Part shown: positions 32,224 to 42,279 of the stretch, in pieces | How the letters are laid out: every line of letters starts with the position of its first letter | How positions within the stretch are numbered: the stretch's first letter is position 1 | Assembly: GCF_905220565.1 (NCBI RefSeq) | Contig: NC_059409.1 | Location: 2,673,501 to 2,737,500 of the forward strand | Origin: Melitaea cinxia | Lineage: Eukaryota > Arthropoda > Insecta > Lepidoptera > Nymphalidae | Reading direction: 5' to 3' | DNA length: 64,000 nt | Position numbers and translations under genes: made by a program | The notes under the pieces: model-generated | The model's input: the letters and a program-made list of their open reading frames with translations, nothing else | Told to the model about the DNA's origin: nothing | Databases searched by the model: none

Positions 32224-32580
32224 TTATTGAATTATAAATAAAACAAATGCACGGAATAAAAATGTACAAATTGGAAACGCTACAAAGGAGCATGTGTCGT
32301 GAATTAACATGGAAATTGAATCAGCCGGTACAGTAGACTCGTTGCTAAGCTTTACGACTTTAGACACGGTTTCTTTTTTACCTTTTGCGCGGTATTCCGC
32401 TCGCTCGCAACTTTTTGCGCGAGTCGTTTTCTGCGGGATATTTCGCACGAGACGTTTTGCGCGGTAATTAGCCCGTGCAAGCGCTTTTGTGTGCGATTGT
32501 GGTTTCGAGTTGTAATTTATTACGCGGTCGCGACTACACGGTCGGTCGGTCACGAATAAATACTGGATTTATCCATTCAA
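32224..32580. other. CpG-rich island with repeated TTTTGCGCG
   Basis: At 32370-32545 the sequence is far richer in CpG than its neighbours and repeats TTTTGCGCG three to four times at about 35-40-base spacing (CTTTTGCGCGGTATTCC, TTTTTGCGCGAGTCG, GTTTTGCGCGGTAATTAG). On the minus strand a 109-codon frame starting at GTG is Arg/Lys-rich because of these repeats, and AAAAG/GTAAAA offers a donor-like site. There is no ATG. It could be a promoter-proximal exon or a decayed repeat. Confidence 0.4.
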
Positions 32581-32584
32581 TTTA

Positions 32585-33225
32585 ATATTACTGATAATTA
32601 TAATATTATTTATTATTATTAATATAGTTTTTAATAAAAGTGAAACGAAAATATGAAACAAAAGTGGTATAATAATAGCTTGTTATAACATTTTTACTTA
32701 TTTTTATAACGTAACCCCAGAAATGACAATCAAATTACAAATTCGTAATCCAATTTCGGGGTCATAAATCAACCTATCTGCGTAACGGAGATAAAAACGT
32801 CAGCTCAGTAACATATTACAGATGATATGATGGTACTAATCCAAATTTTAATGCAAAAATTTGTCTGTTTGTTGATCTCTTTCACGTCATTTTTTATTAT
32901 TAATTATTAAGAAGTGGTATTTATTAATTTAGTTTTCAGTTACATATTGATTTTAGACGTTGAATGAAATTTAAATGATTTTGTTAATTTATGGTAATTT
33001 ATGTTCATAAAAATTTTTATTTTTTAATTTGTTCTTAAAAGTGCTGTGTTCAAGAAAAATTTGAGGGATACATAATTCGGTTACTCACAATCAAAATAAT
33101 AGCATACATAAAAGACAAAACTCCTATCTTTTCCTATCCTAAGAGAAAAAAAACACATTAAACAGCGTGACAATGACCGTAGAACTCTTTGATATCAAAT
33201 TTTGTAAATTTAATTTTATTTTATA
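32585..33225. other. Unassigned AT-rich sequence
   Basis: No gene, repeat array or inverted structure recognised. Confidence 0.4.
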
Positions 33226-33226
33226 A

Positions 33227-33440
33227 TTAGCTGTGCCCGCGACTTCGTACGCGTGAAATTTAAAATTAGTTATTGTTCAGTTCGCAGAATTATAAAATAA
33301 ATAAATTTCTAAAATAAAAGTAGCCTAAGTTACTTTATCAGCTATCTGCCAGTGAAAGTACCGACAAAATAGATCCAGCCGTTTCAAAGATTAGCCGGAA
33401 CAAACAGACAGACAGACAGACAAAAATTGTAAAAAATGTT
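33227..33440 (-). mobile_element. Helitron-like repeat
   Basis: On the minus strand it ends GAAGTCGCGGGCACAGCTAA before host T. Upstream blocks GGCTGGATCTATTTTGTCGG and (TGTC)n match the plus-strand copy at 35690-35887. The 5' boundary is unclear. Confidence 0.55.
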
Positions 33441-33609
33441 ATTTTGGTATATGTACCATGTGAACATCCATATGCATTTAGTAAAAAGCGGTTATTAAAC
33501 GGTTTTATTTAGCTCACCCCGTTTGTTTTATTTTTTATTTATTATTTATTCTTGGGTCAAATTTAGTAATTCAAATTTCACCCTCTTCCTGTCAACCGAT
33601 TAATCTGAA

Positions 33610-34262
33610 ATTTTGTATACACTTTGGATTTTGGTGACAATACAATTATGTTTATTCATTATCATTATAAATTCAAGATGGCCGCCGCTACAAAATGGCG
33701 GATAATTTATGTTTTATTAATCCCATCAATATGGGTATCAAATGAAAGGGCTCAACAAGCAGAATACAATATACTATAAAAAATTGAAATCCAAGATGGC
33801 GGCCGCTACAAAATGGCGGATAGCGTAGGTTTTATCAATCCCATCAATATGGGTATCAAATGAAAGGGCTCAACAAGCAGAATACAATATACTATAAAAA
33901 ATTGAAATACAAGATGGCGGCCGCTACAAAATGGCGGATAACGTAGGTTTTATCGATCCCATCAATATGGGTATCAAATGAAAGTGCTCAACCAGTATAA
34001 TCAATGTACTATATAAAATTAAAATCCAAGATGGCGGCCTCTACAAAATGGCGGATAACTTAGGTTTTATCAATCCCATCAACATGGGTATCAAATGAAA
34101 GGTCTCAACAAGTAGAATACAATTTACTATGCAAAATTGAAATCTAAGCTGGCCGCCGCTACCAAATGTCTGATAACAATTTTTTATCAATCCCACCAAT
34201 ATGGGTATCAAATAAAAGGGCTTGACAAGAAGAATACAGTGCACTATACAACCTCAATATTT
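33610..34262. repeat. Tandem array of 118-bp units with AAGATGGCGGC and ATGGCGG motifs
   Basis: ATGGGTATCAAATGAAA (last copy AAATAAA) recurs at 33731, 33849, 33967, 34084 and 34201, a period of 117-118. Most units carry CAAGATGGCGGCCGCTACAA followed by AAATGGCGGATAA. The second and third units are nearly identical and the outer ones are diverged, the usual pattern of a decaying array. AAGATGGCGGC equals the YY1-type site core and its complement has GCCATTTT as in insect Pho sites; binding is inferred only from resemblance. Confidence 0.9.
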
Positions 34263-34335
34263 AAGATGGGCCTTGCAACAATGAAGCACTAAATGAATTA
34301 AACAGAATGCGAAATAAAAACTAAAAACTAGAAAA

Positions 34336-35095
34336 TAAAAATAGGTAAAAAAACTTTTTAAGTTAAACGGTTTTATGTTAAACATACATTGCAATGTTTA
34401 AGATAAATGTACTAAAAACCAAAAAATAATAAAATAGATACAGTCGTGGGAATTATAAACATATGCATAGACTAGACTAAAATAAAACCGTGGGGCACGT
34501 CAATTGTCTACAAATTATCGACTTAATGTGCGATAGAAGAATCGTTTAATTCGTCGTTAAAATAGGCAGTTGGCCCGCAGACGGTGAGGAAATTACTTAC
34601 TATTTTCTTGCTCATGGAAATTCCAATAGTTATACACTCCATGTAAATAAAAGAGATGTTTCAACTAGTTTATCGTTGGACATTCACACTGCTGGCTGGC
34701 GAGGAATCGTTTCACTGCTCGTAGTTTGTCTTTAATCGACAAAACATATGATAAAAGTACTACTCGCTCACCACTATGAAACCCTAAAACTCGCTTATAA
34801 TCGAGCTTGCTAGCTTGTTTCCACATTCTAGCCCTACTTATCACACGTCCATCTTTGCCGGTTGAACAACTGCCTAATTATAGTGTAACATTACAAAACA
34901 AACATTTTAATCAACGATTGTAGACAATTGACGTGCCCCACGGTTTTATTTTAGTCTAGTCTATGCATATGTTTATAATTCCCACGACTGTATCTATTTT
35001 ATTATTTTTTGGTTTTTAGTACATTTATCTTAAACATTGCAATGTATGTTTAACATAAAACCGTTTAACTTAAAAAGTTTTTTTACCTATTTTTT
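34336..35095. mobile_element. 760-bp element with perfect 178-bp inverted repeats
   Basis: 34336-34513 and 34918-35095 are exact reverse complements without a single indel (paired positions sum to 69431 throughout). Landmarks are ATAGGTAAAAAAACTTTTTA at the outer edge and CACGTCAATTGTCTACAA at the inner edge. The 404-bp centre (CTTGCTCATGGAAATTCCAA, CTGGCTGGCGAGGAATCGTT) has no convincing open frame. It is a non-autonomous TIR or fold-back element, young because the arms are identical. It starts about 75 bp after the 118-bp array, so both may be parts of one larger element. Confidence 0.85.
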
Positions 35096-35099
35096 TTAA

Positions 35100-35680
35100 T
35101 ATTACAAACAGACACTTCAATTTTATTTATTTGTATAGATTACTTGTGATACACATACATTATAATGAAATAAAAATTCTTATTACAATATACGTATTTG
35201 TTCTATCATTATTTCACCCTTTATCAAAATAATGAAAATATACACACGAGCGAATATCCATTTGACCATAAAGAAAAATTTACATACGCAAGGGCAAAGT
35301 CGCAAATCGAGTATAGCACAAATCTTACTTTGAAAAAGTAAAATATATATGGGTGGTATAAATCTCACCCTTCTCATCGTAGATGGAACCTTTGTGAAGC
35401 ACGTGCCCAACGTAACAGCAAACTGCGGATCGGTAAGATCGGATATTTTCCGAGTAAAGCTTTCCGTATTATGGATCTGAGAGGTAGAGTAAGTAACATT
35501 ATTTTCTTAGTGATATAATCGGTTTATTTGGTCAGGTTATGCACGTAAATCTATATAAATAAATAGGTGTAATTGGAGTGACTGTCTTTAATATTAAAAT
35601 AACCTTTTATTACTAAATGCCGATTATTATATATAGATTATGCATGTATACGCAGTACATATACTAAAATATTTTTTTAT
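35100..35680. other. Unassigned sequence
   Basis: The minus-strand 75-codon frame at 35183-35410 has no support. No repeat recognised. Confidence 0.4.
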
Positions 35681-35689
35681 TTTTGTCTG

Positions 35690-35887
35690 TCTGTCTGTCT
35701 GTCTGTTCCGGCTAATCTCTGAAACAGCTCGACCGATTTTGACGAGACTTTCACTGGCAGATAGCTGATGTAATAAGGAGTAACTTAGGCTACTTTTATT
35801 TTAGAAATTTATTTATTTTATAACTCTGCGAACTGAAAAATAACTTTTTTGTCAAATCTCACGCGGACGAAGTCGCGAGCACAGCTA
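35690..35887 (+). mobile_element. Helitron-like repeat
   Basis: (TGTC)n then CGACCGATTTTGACGAGACT, CACTGGCAGATAGCTGATGT and the end GACGAAGTCGCGAGCACAGCTAG before host T. Inverse orientation to 33227-33440, so the 33.2-35.9 kb interval is bracketed by two inverted copies of one family. Confidence 0.6.
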
Positions 35888-36249
35888 GTTTATAAATAAA
35901 ACTGTATGTATCAGGTATAATATAAGGTAAATATTTGACTTCCTCATTAGAGGATTAATTAGGTTTTTGGAAATGCAAGTAAAAAAGATTTCATTATTTT
36001 AAACAATATTTATTTTTTTGACCATCAATCGTTTTTGGTCGATTTCCATATTCATTAATATCTTGTTTTATCTCAATCTATAATTTTGATTTTAAAATGG
36101 TTTAAATCGATGATGATACAAATATGGCCAATTTGTGGCCAAAATTATTAGTATTAATGAAGTGACCTTTACTAATACATATTTGGTTATTATTATTTTG
36201 TAATAAAACTGGCACGTTTTTAAATAATTGCTGTGTTATACTAGCTATG

Positions 36250-36495
36250 TGATATGTTTTAGCTGAGGTACAGCACAGCAAGACTGCCTAATAAATGGAG
36301 AAGCCCAACTAGGGTAGTACCATGACCTTACAGAAGATTCAGCCAAGCAGTGTTGTGTTCCTGTGGAGAATTGGGGATAGGGCTGGCAACGCGCTTGCGA
36401 TGCTTCTGGTGTTGCAGACCTCTATAAGCTACAGTAATCACTTACCTTCAGTTGAGCCGTATGCTTGTATACCGACCTAGATACATAAAAAATGT
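36250..36495 (+). repeat. Interspersed repeat, family 2
   Basis: AGCTGAGGTACAGCACAGCA to GCTTGTATACCGACCTAGAT, with an A-rich end (CATAAAAAATG). The first part is diverged. Confidence 0.8.
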
Positions 36496-36662
36496 AACTT
36501 TCTTATATCATAATTTTTACAAAAACAAAAAAAGTTAGAAAAATATAATATGAGGAAGATTTAAGTCGCTCCAACACGCTACACACTACGGCTTCTAATC
36601 ATTTGATAGCGGTCCTAGAATGATACATATATTTTGGATTATAAATGGATTTAATTCTACTA

Positions 36663-37015
36663 CGCGCCGCTTGACGCCGCGTTGGCGCAGCGGTTACAGC
36701 CATGGATTGTACCTGTTGTGCTGGCGTTTGCGGGTTCGATCCCCGCACATGACAAACATTTGTATTGGCCATACAGGTGTTTGCCGTGGTCTGGGTGTTT
36801 GTGCAGTCCTTGTGGGTCTCACCACCGTGCCTCGGAGAGCACGTTAAGCCGTCGGTCCCGGTTGTTACCATGTACACCTGATAGCGATCGTTACTCATAA
36901 TAGGGAATATATCCGCCAACCTGCATTGGAGCAGCGTGGTGGATTAAACTCTGATCCTTCTCTTACACGGGGAAAGAGGCCTATGCCCAGTAGTGGGATA
37001 TTACAGGCTTAGGCG
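36663..37015 (+). mobile_element. Full-length tRNA-SINE (family 1) with target-site duplication
   Basis: The most complete copy, 353 bp. The tRNA-like head has A box TGGCGCAGCGGT at about 36684 and B box GGTTCGATCCC at about 36734, in spacing suited to Pol III. The body carries CCGTGGTCTGGGTGTTTGTG, GTGCCTCGGAGAGCACGTTA and GGAGCAGCGTGGTGGATTAA, and the 3' end reads CCCAGTAGTGGGATATTACA. TTAATTCTACTA (36651-36662) and TTAATGCTACTA (37016-37027) form a 12-bp duplication with one mismatch. The overlapping frames at 36599-36919 are shadows. Confidence 0.9.
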
Positions 37016-37448
37016 TTAATGCTACTAAATATATGTGTATATAGAAAACATTTACATTGTTCATATGTTTTCTTTCGAAGATGATTAAGAAAGAAAAGAA
37101 TTTTGATTAATTTTCACTTCTTTAGCTTTCTTTTTTAGCTTCTATGTTAAATTTAAATTATTAATAAACTGGGTGCATTTTTTATTATTTGATACATTGT
37201 GAACATTAATTTATTTTTATGGAAACGTATCTTGCTAATTGATTTATTAAATTAAATATTTAATAAATAAACCAGTATAAATCTTAAGGAGCTATAAGTT
37301 TACCACCTACACGTATAAACACAATACACGCACAAACAAACTAATTTAGAAAATATTTTCATCGCTCAAATAGAAATTTATATATAGAACATTTGTGTCG
37401 ACCGAGTTATTAACCAATAAATAATAATATCGAAACAAATCCTTTCAG

Positions 37449-37571
37449 GAAGGCTTCGGGTATCTTAACAGAGGTACGAGGCAGTACTTAGGGCCATCAG
37501 GGAAATTTATTTTGTTCCCGAGCGAATCGGACCGCTTAAGCCTTATCGTCATAAAGGAATACGATCACTGA
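37449..37571 (+). CDS. Possible terminal exon of 40 codons, unrecognised
   Basis: After an acceptor-like ATCCTTTCAG (37439-37448) the frame reads EGFGYLNRGTRQYLGPSGKF and ILFPSESDRLSLIVIKEYDH, then TGA. Codon composition is richer in G/C than the surroundings, and the frame is closed just upstream by stops, as expected at an intron boundary. AATAAA occurs at about 37697, 126 bases after the stop. No upstream exon was identified and the family is not recognised, so a chance open frame is not excluded. Confidence 0.3.
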   Translation, partial: EGFGYLNRGTRQYLGPSGKFILFPSESDRLSLIVIKEYDH

Positions 37572-37774
37572 AAGACAATTTATTGCGCGAAAGTCGCTCG
37601 CGTCTTTATAGCATTGATGTCTGGGAAGGGTTTTATGTAATTTTATCGGAAGTTTTAACATTTGCCAAAAATTATGATTTCGTTTAACAGTAACGCAATA
37701 AATGAAAAAAAAAAAAATACCAATGAAGCGTTTTTGTAAAGTGTTTAAGTGTGGTAAATACTGAGTAAAACTTT

Positions 37775-37985
37775 TTTTTTTATGTCACTAGGTCGGCAAA
37801 CAAGCGTACGGCTCACCTGATGGTAAGTGATTACCGTAGCTTATAGACACCCGCAACACCAGAAGCATCGCAAGCGCGTTGCCGACCCAATCCCCAAACC
37901 CTTCCAGGAACTCTGGTCACCTTACTCGCCAACAGGAACACAATACTGCTTGAAAACAGTATTATTTTGCTGTGATCTATAGTAA
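37775..37985 (-). repeat. Interspersed repeat, family 2
   Basis: The T-rich left edge (A-rich 3' end on the minus strand) is followed by ACTAGGTCGGCAAACAAGCG, GTAGCTTATAGACACCCGCA, GCATCGCAAGCGCGTTGCCG and AGTATTATTTTGCTGTGATC. 5'-truncated relative to 45950-46240. Confidence 0.85.
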
Positions 37986-37989
37986 AATG

Positions 37990-38955
37990 ATGAATGATGA
38001 AATGATGATGAATGAAATGAAAACTATAAATAAATACTTTCAGACATTGAACATTTGGTAATTTGAGAAAAAGACAAAAAATAGTAGTTTATATTATTTC
38101 ATCAATATTTTCTCTATTGTTAGGGGTTGCCTGTAAAAGATCATTAGTAAGTAAAGCCACCTTCGCACTTTTCTAAGTTAGAATATGATTGTTCTCCTTA
38201 CGTAGTTTTAAATGTGCAATACAGTTTTATATAAATTAATTAATAAATAAACAAATAATTTCGACCACATGTTGATACAGTTGTTATAGTAAGCCGATCA
38301 ATATGTACTTGAGTATTGTGTGCTTTTCCAGACCTGCAAGAGATAATGAAGTGGCGAGTATGTCGCGATAATTTAATTATTATTTTCGTTTTATTTCATA
38401 CAATTTAAATTCCTTAATAAGCGTATATCGTTGCTTTAAGTGTAGATAGTCCTTAAGATTTTTACTACGAAGACTATTTTTAAGTGCAATTCTTAGAAAA
38501 TTTATTGTATAAATAAATTTTCCTTTAGTGATAGTTTTCAGCTCTGAACTTTATGTACATGTATTTAAAATTATACTTTTATTTTGGTTTACAAGGTACG
38601 AATTGTTTAGTGTTGTACTGTTTTAAAATTTATTATAATTTAATTATACTCATTTATTATAGAGTACACATTGAACCAAGTAAAATATTGATGTTTTATT
38701 TTATAGCTTCGCATTAACCGTTACTTTTTTTGATATTATATTATTTTAATATTAAAATAAAGAATAAAAAGTGCTTTTAAAGCCTACTTGAAAAAAGATT
38801 TTTTTGATTTTATTTGGACTAGAAGTATCCTTTTTGTACAAGTAGTGTTTTCCTATACCTTATATTGTTATAAACCTCGTGTGTATTTGTATTTATGCTA
38901 TTCCATATAATTTTAGTTTTTATTGTATTACATGTATGACGCTTACAGTTTTTGG
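37990..38955. other. Unassigned sequence, one possible LINE terminus
   Basis: GCTTTTAAAGCCTACTTGAA at about 38772 followed by AAAAGATTTTTTTGATTTTA resembles the AT-rich 3' terminus of a LINE. The rest shows nothing. Confidence 0.35.
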
Positions 38956-38959
38956 TTTA

Positions 38960-39252
38960 TTTTACATTTATTATGTGTCATTAGCCTATTGTAGTCCACT
39001 GCTGGATATAGGTCTCCCCAAGTTTGCGCCAAATATTATGGCACGAACTCATGTCATGTGTTTTGCCCATAGGGTAGGGGGTTTGGTGACCGCAGGGCTG
39101 GCTTTGTCGCAACGAAAACGCTGGTGCCCATCTTCACCTGTGTATTTGAAACCAGCAGTTGGATGGTTATCCCGCCATCGGTCGTCTTCATAACTTTCAA
39201 GGTGGTAGTGGAACTGTGTTATCCCTTAGCCGCCTCTTACGACACCCACTTG
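38960..39252 (-). repeat. Interspersed repeat, family 3
   Basis: CATTAGCCTATTGTAGTCCA, CATGTGTTTTGCCCATAGGG, GCTGGCTTTGTCGCAACGAA and CCTTAGCCGCCTCTTACGAC: the inverse of the 55145 copy. The (ATG)n tail is not preserved. Confidence 0.8.
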
Positions 39253-39639
39253 AGACTTATTATATGTAATAGAATAAAATACCAATAAACATGATATCTA
39301 TAAATATATAATTTATTGTGAGCATAGCCAACTTAAAATACATTGACCCATTATAAATAGAAAACCATTAAATTGTGGCACTATTCTTGAACAAAAAACA
39401 TTGAGTAAAAAAGGTTTCTATGCTATTTTTAAAGCATATGAGACAAGTAAGTGAAGTGAGTGAGCCGAAACAGCGGCTTACGTCTAAAGAAAACAATTCA
39501 TAAAAGCTAACAACCACTTGGCCATATAATCCTTTTATTTAAAAAATAATAATTAGAAAATTACCAAAAAGGTTTATAAATTAAAGCAACATTTTTTTTC
39601 TACAGTATAGCCCTTCCATTTAATATCCATATAAGTGGC

Positions 39640-40250
39640 TTTAAAAAAATATGTAATTTATGTTGTTCCTGCCATTTTGTATTATCAACTAAATTGGTTA
39701 TTTATAATGACGTTGTCATCAAACTTAATATGTATTCCAAATTTCAGCTAAATCTGGGGGCACGGTAGTGCCCCCGCCAAGACGAACCAAAAAAAAAAAT
39801 TAAAAAAAATTAAAAAAAAAAAAACGAAAAGCACTACCTATCTTTTCTCGAAGTGCTTCGTCGTTTTTTTGAACCCTCATAACTTGGGTTTGGATTATAC
39901 CAGATAAACAAAATTCTGGGGATATGATGTCAATAGTGAACTTATTAAACATATAAAGTTTCAATTGCATAGCTCTTATACTTTAGATTTTATTGATATC
40001 TAAAAAACCCCGATTTCGTCACTCACTGATGATCATCAAAATTCTTAGAGCAGTCCTGAAGTCCCAGAAAGCTGAAATTTGGTATGTAAGCTAGTATTAG
40101 TACACAAACAACAAAAAAATTCTAAAACTTGGAACTTTTACCCCCCAACCCCTTAAACTGGGGGGTGGAAGTTTGTATGAGACTTCCGCAAATTTTGATG
40201 CTAGAGGTCTGAAAATTGATATAGTGACTCCTTGTTATTAATAATAATAA
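39640..40250. repeat. Unclassified interspersed repeat with strong G/C hairpin
   Basis: Includes the perfect hairpin GGGGGCAC-GGTA-GTGCCCCC (39756-39775), poly-A tracts at 39790-39825, CCCCCCAACCCCTTAAACTG-GGGGGTGG and GTTTGTATGAGACTTCCGC, and ends in (AAT)n near 40240-40250. I recognise the CCCC...GGGG GGAAGTTTGTATGAGACTTC type of block as common in insect repeats. No ORF; class uncertain. Confidence 0.5.
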
Positions 40251-40259
40251 TAAAATACA

Positions 40260-40789
40260 TAAAAAATAAAAATCGGTTATTAGTTTATGTCGAAAATTTA
40301 CATTTTGTAATTTTGGTATTTAAGTTTTGGCGGAGATCACCGTTTGCATATCAGTTCAACATAAAATCAAAAACAGCGTGCTTAAACCGAATATGGTGAA
40401 GATTGGATGATATTTATGGTATAAAATGTGTCGGAGGTAAAATGCAGCTGTAATATTGTCATAAGCAACTTACAAAAAGAAGTGAAATCCCACCAAAAAC
40501 ATTTTCATGTAAAATGTTGCCAAGACGAGATTATATGGCTCGCACTGTCAAAAAGTTATCAGATCTCATGTAGAGCCAAGCTTCTAAATCTACACGCCCT
40601 AACTCTACAAGCCCTAACTTCACAAACTCTACACCTTAGTCAAAATATGTGGCTTGGCCGTTTCGCTACCGTCACGTAAGGTGAAAATTTTTTTCACTGT
40701 TTTTTACTTTTCTGTCATACAATAGTTCTATTAAAGAAAAAATAAAAAGAAGAAGAATAATTGATATACATATAATAAAAATAAAAAGA

Positions 40790-40825
<36 letters not shown>

Positions 40826-41510
40826 GACACAGGAAAGTCGTCATCTACAACATCGGCATCCGCAACAAAATGTTTTTGGTGGGATAAGATATTGGAAAGT
40901 GGGTCAAATTCAGCTAGCGAGATTTGACCTAAATCTACTTAACTACTTACGAAAATTGAAAGTTAAATAAAAGCTTTCCACTTTTAAAATATTTATAACA
41001 ACAGATGTCAACGCAAGATTGGTAAAATTTTATATTTTGTAGAGTTTTTTAAGTCCTTCAAAGAAAAATGTCATATGACAAGTTATAGCAGCCGTCATTT
41101 TTTTAAAGTCTGTGACACAAATTCCCTAAAAAGAACAGAATTGCCGGTTAAACGTAATTGGTTAAACAAAGAGTGCAACAAAATAAATAAATTTCAATAC
41201 AAGTGTAATTTTCTTTTTTACGTTTAGTTATATTGCAGGCAATTTCCCGGTCGCTTGCGGTAAAAACTTTTAGTTAGTTGTTGATGAAAACAATTAACTC
41301 TACTGTGCTGCAACTTGTCTGCAGCGAAGCGGCGGTTTGAGTCCACTCAGACTGGCGATCCACATCAGCCTTGTATAGTAAATTAAGTAAAGAAACCTAC
41401 TAATTACTTCTTGAACTATTATACTACATATAATATACTAATTACTTCTTGAATTATTATACTACATATAATACTTGTTTCATTATAAAATCCTTGTAAA
41501 AAGTAAATAT
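40260..41510. other. Unassigned sequence with (AT)n run
   Basis: (AT)n at about 40794-40822. The 83-codon frame 40428-40679 has no ATG and holds a CCCTAACT-CTACA-type imperfect repeat (40595-40640). No gene called. Confidence 0.4.
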
Positions 41511-41514
41511 ATTT

Positions 41515-41700
41515 GGCGTACACACACAGCAGCTTAGTGCTATAGTAAGCCAATTTTAGCTTGACTTAGGAAGTAAGCTGGTGAATGCGTGATGAGAGCG
41601 TTACAAAAAGTAATTGTAATCTGGCGAGGCGAATGGAAGTTGAGAGGCAAGTATAAGTTTGCGAAGATAAAAAGACAGAGAGTTACGTTTCGTAATTTTA
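41515..41700. repeat. Interspersed repeat, GTCACGCATT / AAGCTTACTT family
   Basis: AGTAAGCTGGTGAATGCGTG, ATGAGAGCGTTACAAAAAGT and GGCGAGGCGAATGGAAGTTG match 49517-49620 in order. Confidence 0.75.
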
Positions 41701-41754
41701 ACTTCAGTCTGATCCAAATCAAACTCGTTTTTATTTGTAACAAATACTCATTAT

Positions 41755-41835
41755 TAATATGTTTTATACCCAGATTCGAGGTAGTAATCGAACCTCTACT
41801 CCCTGCACCACAAAACTGGCTACTTGCAAATTAAT
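41755..41835 (-). repeat. tRNA-headed SINE relic
   Basis: Minus strand carries GAGGTTCGATTACTACCTCG in the B-box position, after an eroded A-box region. Related to 29500-29640. Confidence 0.5.
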
Positions 41836-41984
41836 GGGCCAATTTAAACAATAAATAAAATACGAATCTTGTATCGAATGCAGTAGAAATTAATGTCTTA
41901 CATCAAAATATATCGTGTGATCCAAATATTTATTTTAATTATTGAAGTAAACAAACGCTTTATAACAGTCCTTTTAACCGAGCA

Positions 41985-42275
41985 TCGCAGGAAATATTCT
42001 GTTCAAAATCTGGAGCAGCCTGACTGGGGATGTACCTCGACCTTACAGAAGATCACAACTAAATAATACTGTTGTCAAGTCGTGTTGTATTTGTGTGGTG
42101 AGTAAGGTGAGCAGAGCTCTTGGGAGGGATTGGAGGTTAGATCGGCAACGTGCTTGCGATGCTTTTGGTGTTGCAGGCGTCTTCAGTGATCAGAGCTTCT
42201 ATGGATGATCAGCTACTGTAATCACTTACCACCAGGTGAGCTGTACGCTTATTTGCCGACCTAGTTGCATAAAAA
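41985..42275 (+). repeat. Interspersed repeat, family 2
   Basis: CATCGCAGGAAATATTCTGT, CTGGAGCAGCCTGACTGGGG, CCTTACAGAAGATCACAACT, GATCGGCAACGTGCTTGCGA and CATAAAAAAAGAAGG tail. Contains an internal duplication near GATCAGAGCTTCTATGGATG. Confidence 0.85.
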
Positions 42276-42279
42276 AAGA

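Noticed and set aside
32224..32553. 109-residue Arg/Lys-rich protein
   Set aside because: The frame starts at GTG with no ATG, and its basic residues come from a repeated TTTTGCGCG motif. Kept as a CpG-rich island.
33610..34262. CRISPR-like array
   Set aside because: Units are 117-118 bp head-to-tail with no repeat/spacer alternation, in an insect genome.
36684..36745. tRNA gene
   Set aside because: A and B boxes are present but the arms do not pair as a cloverleaf and a SINE body follows. The same applies at 1650-1700, 19790-19856, 29530-29620 and 46780-46850.
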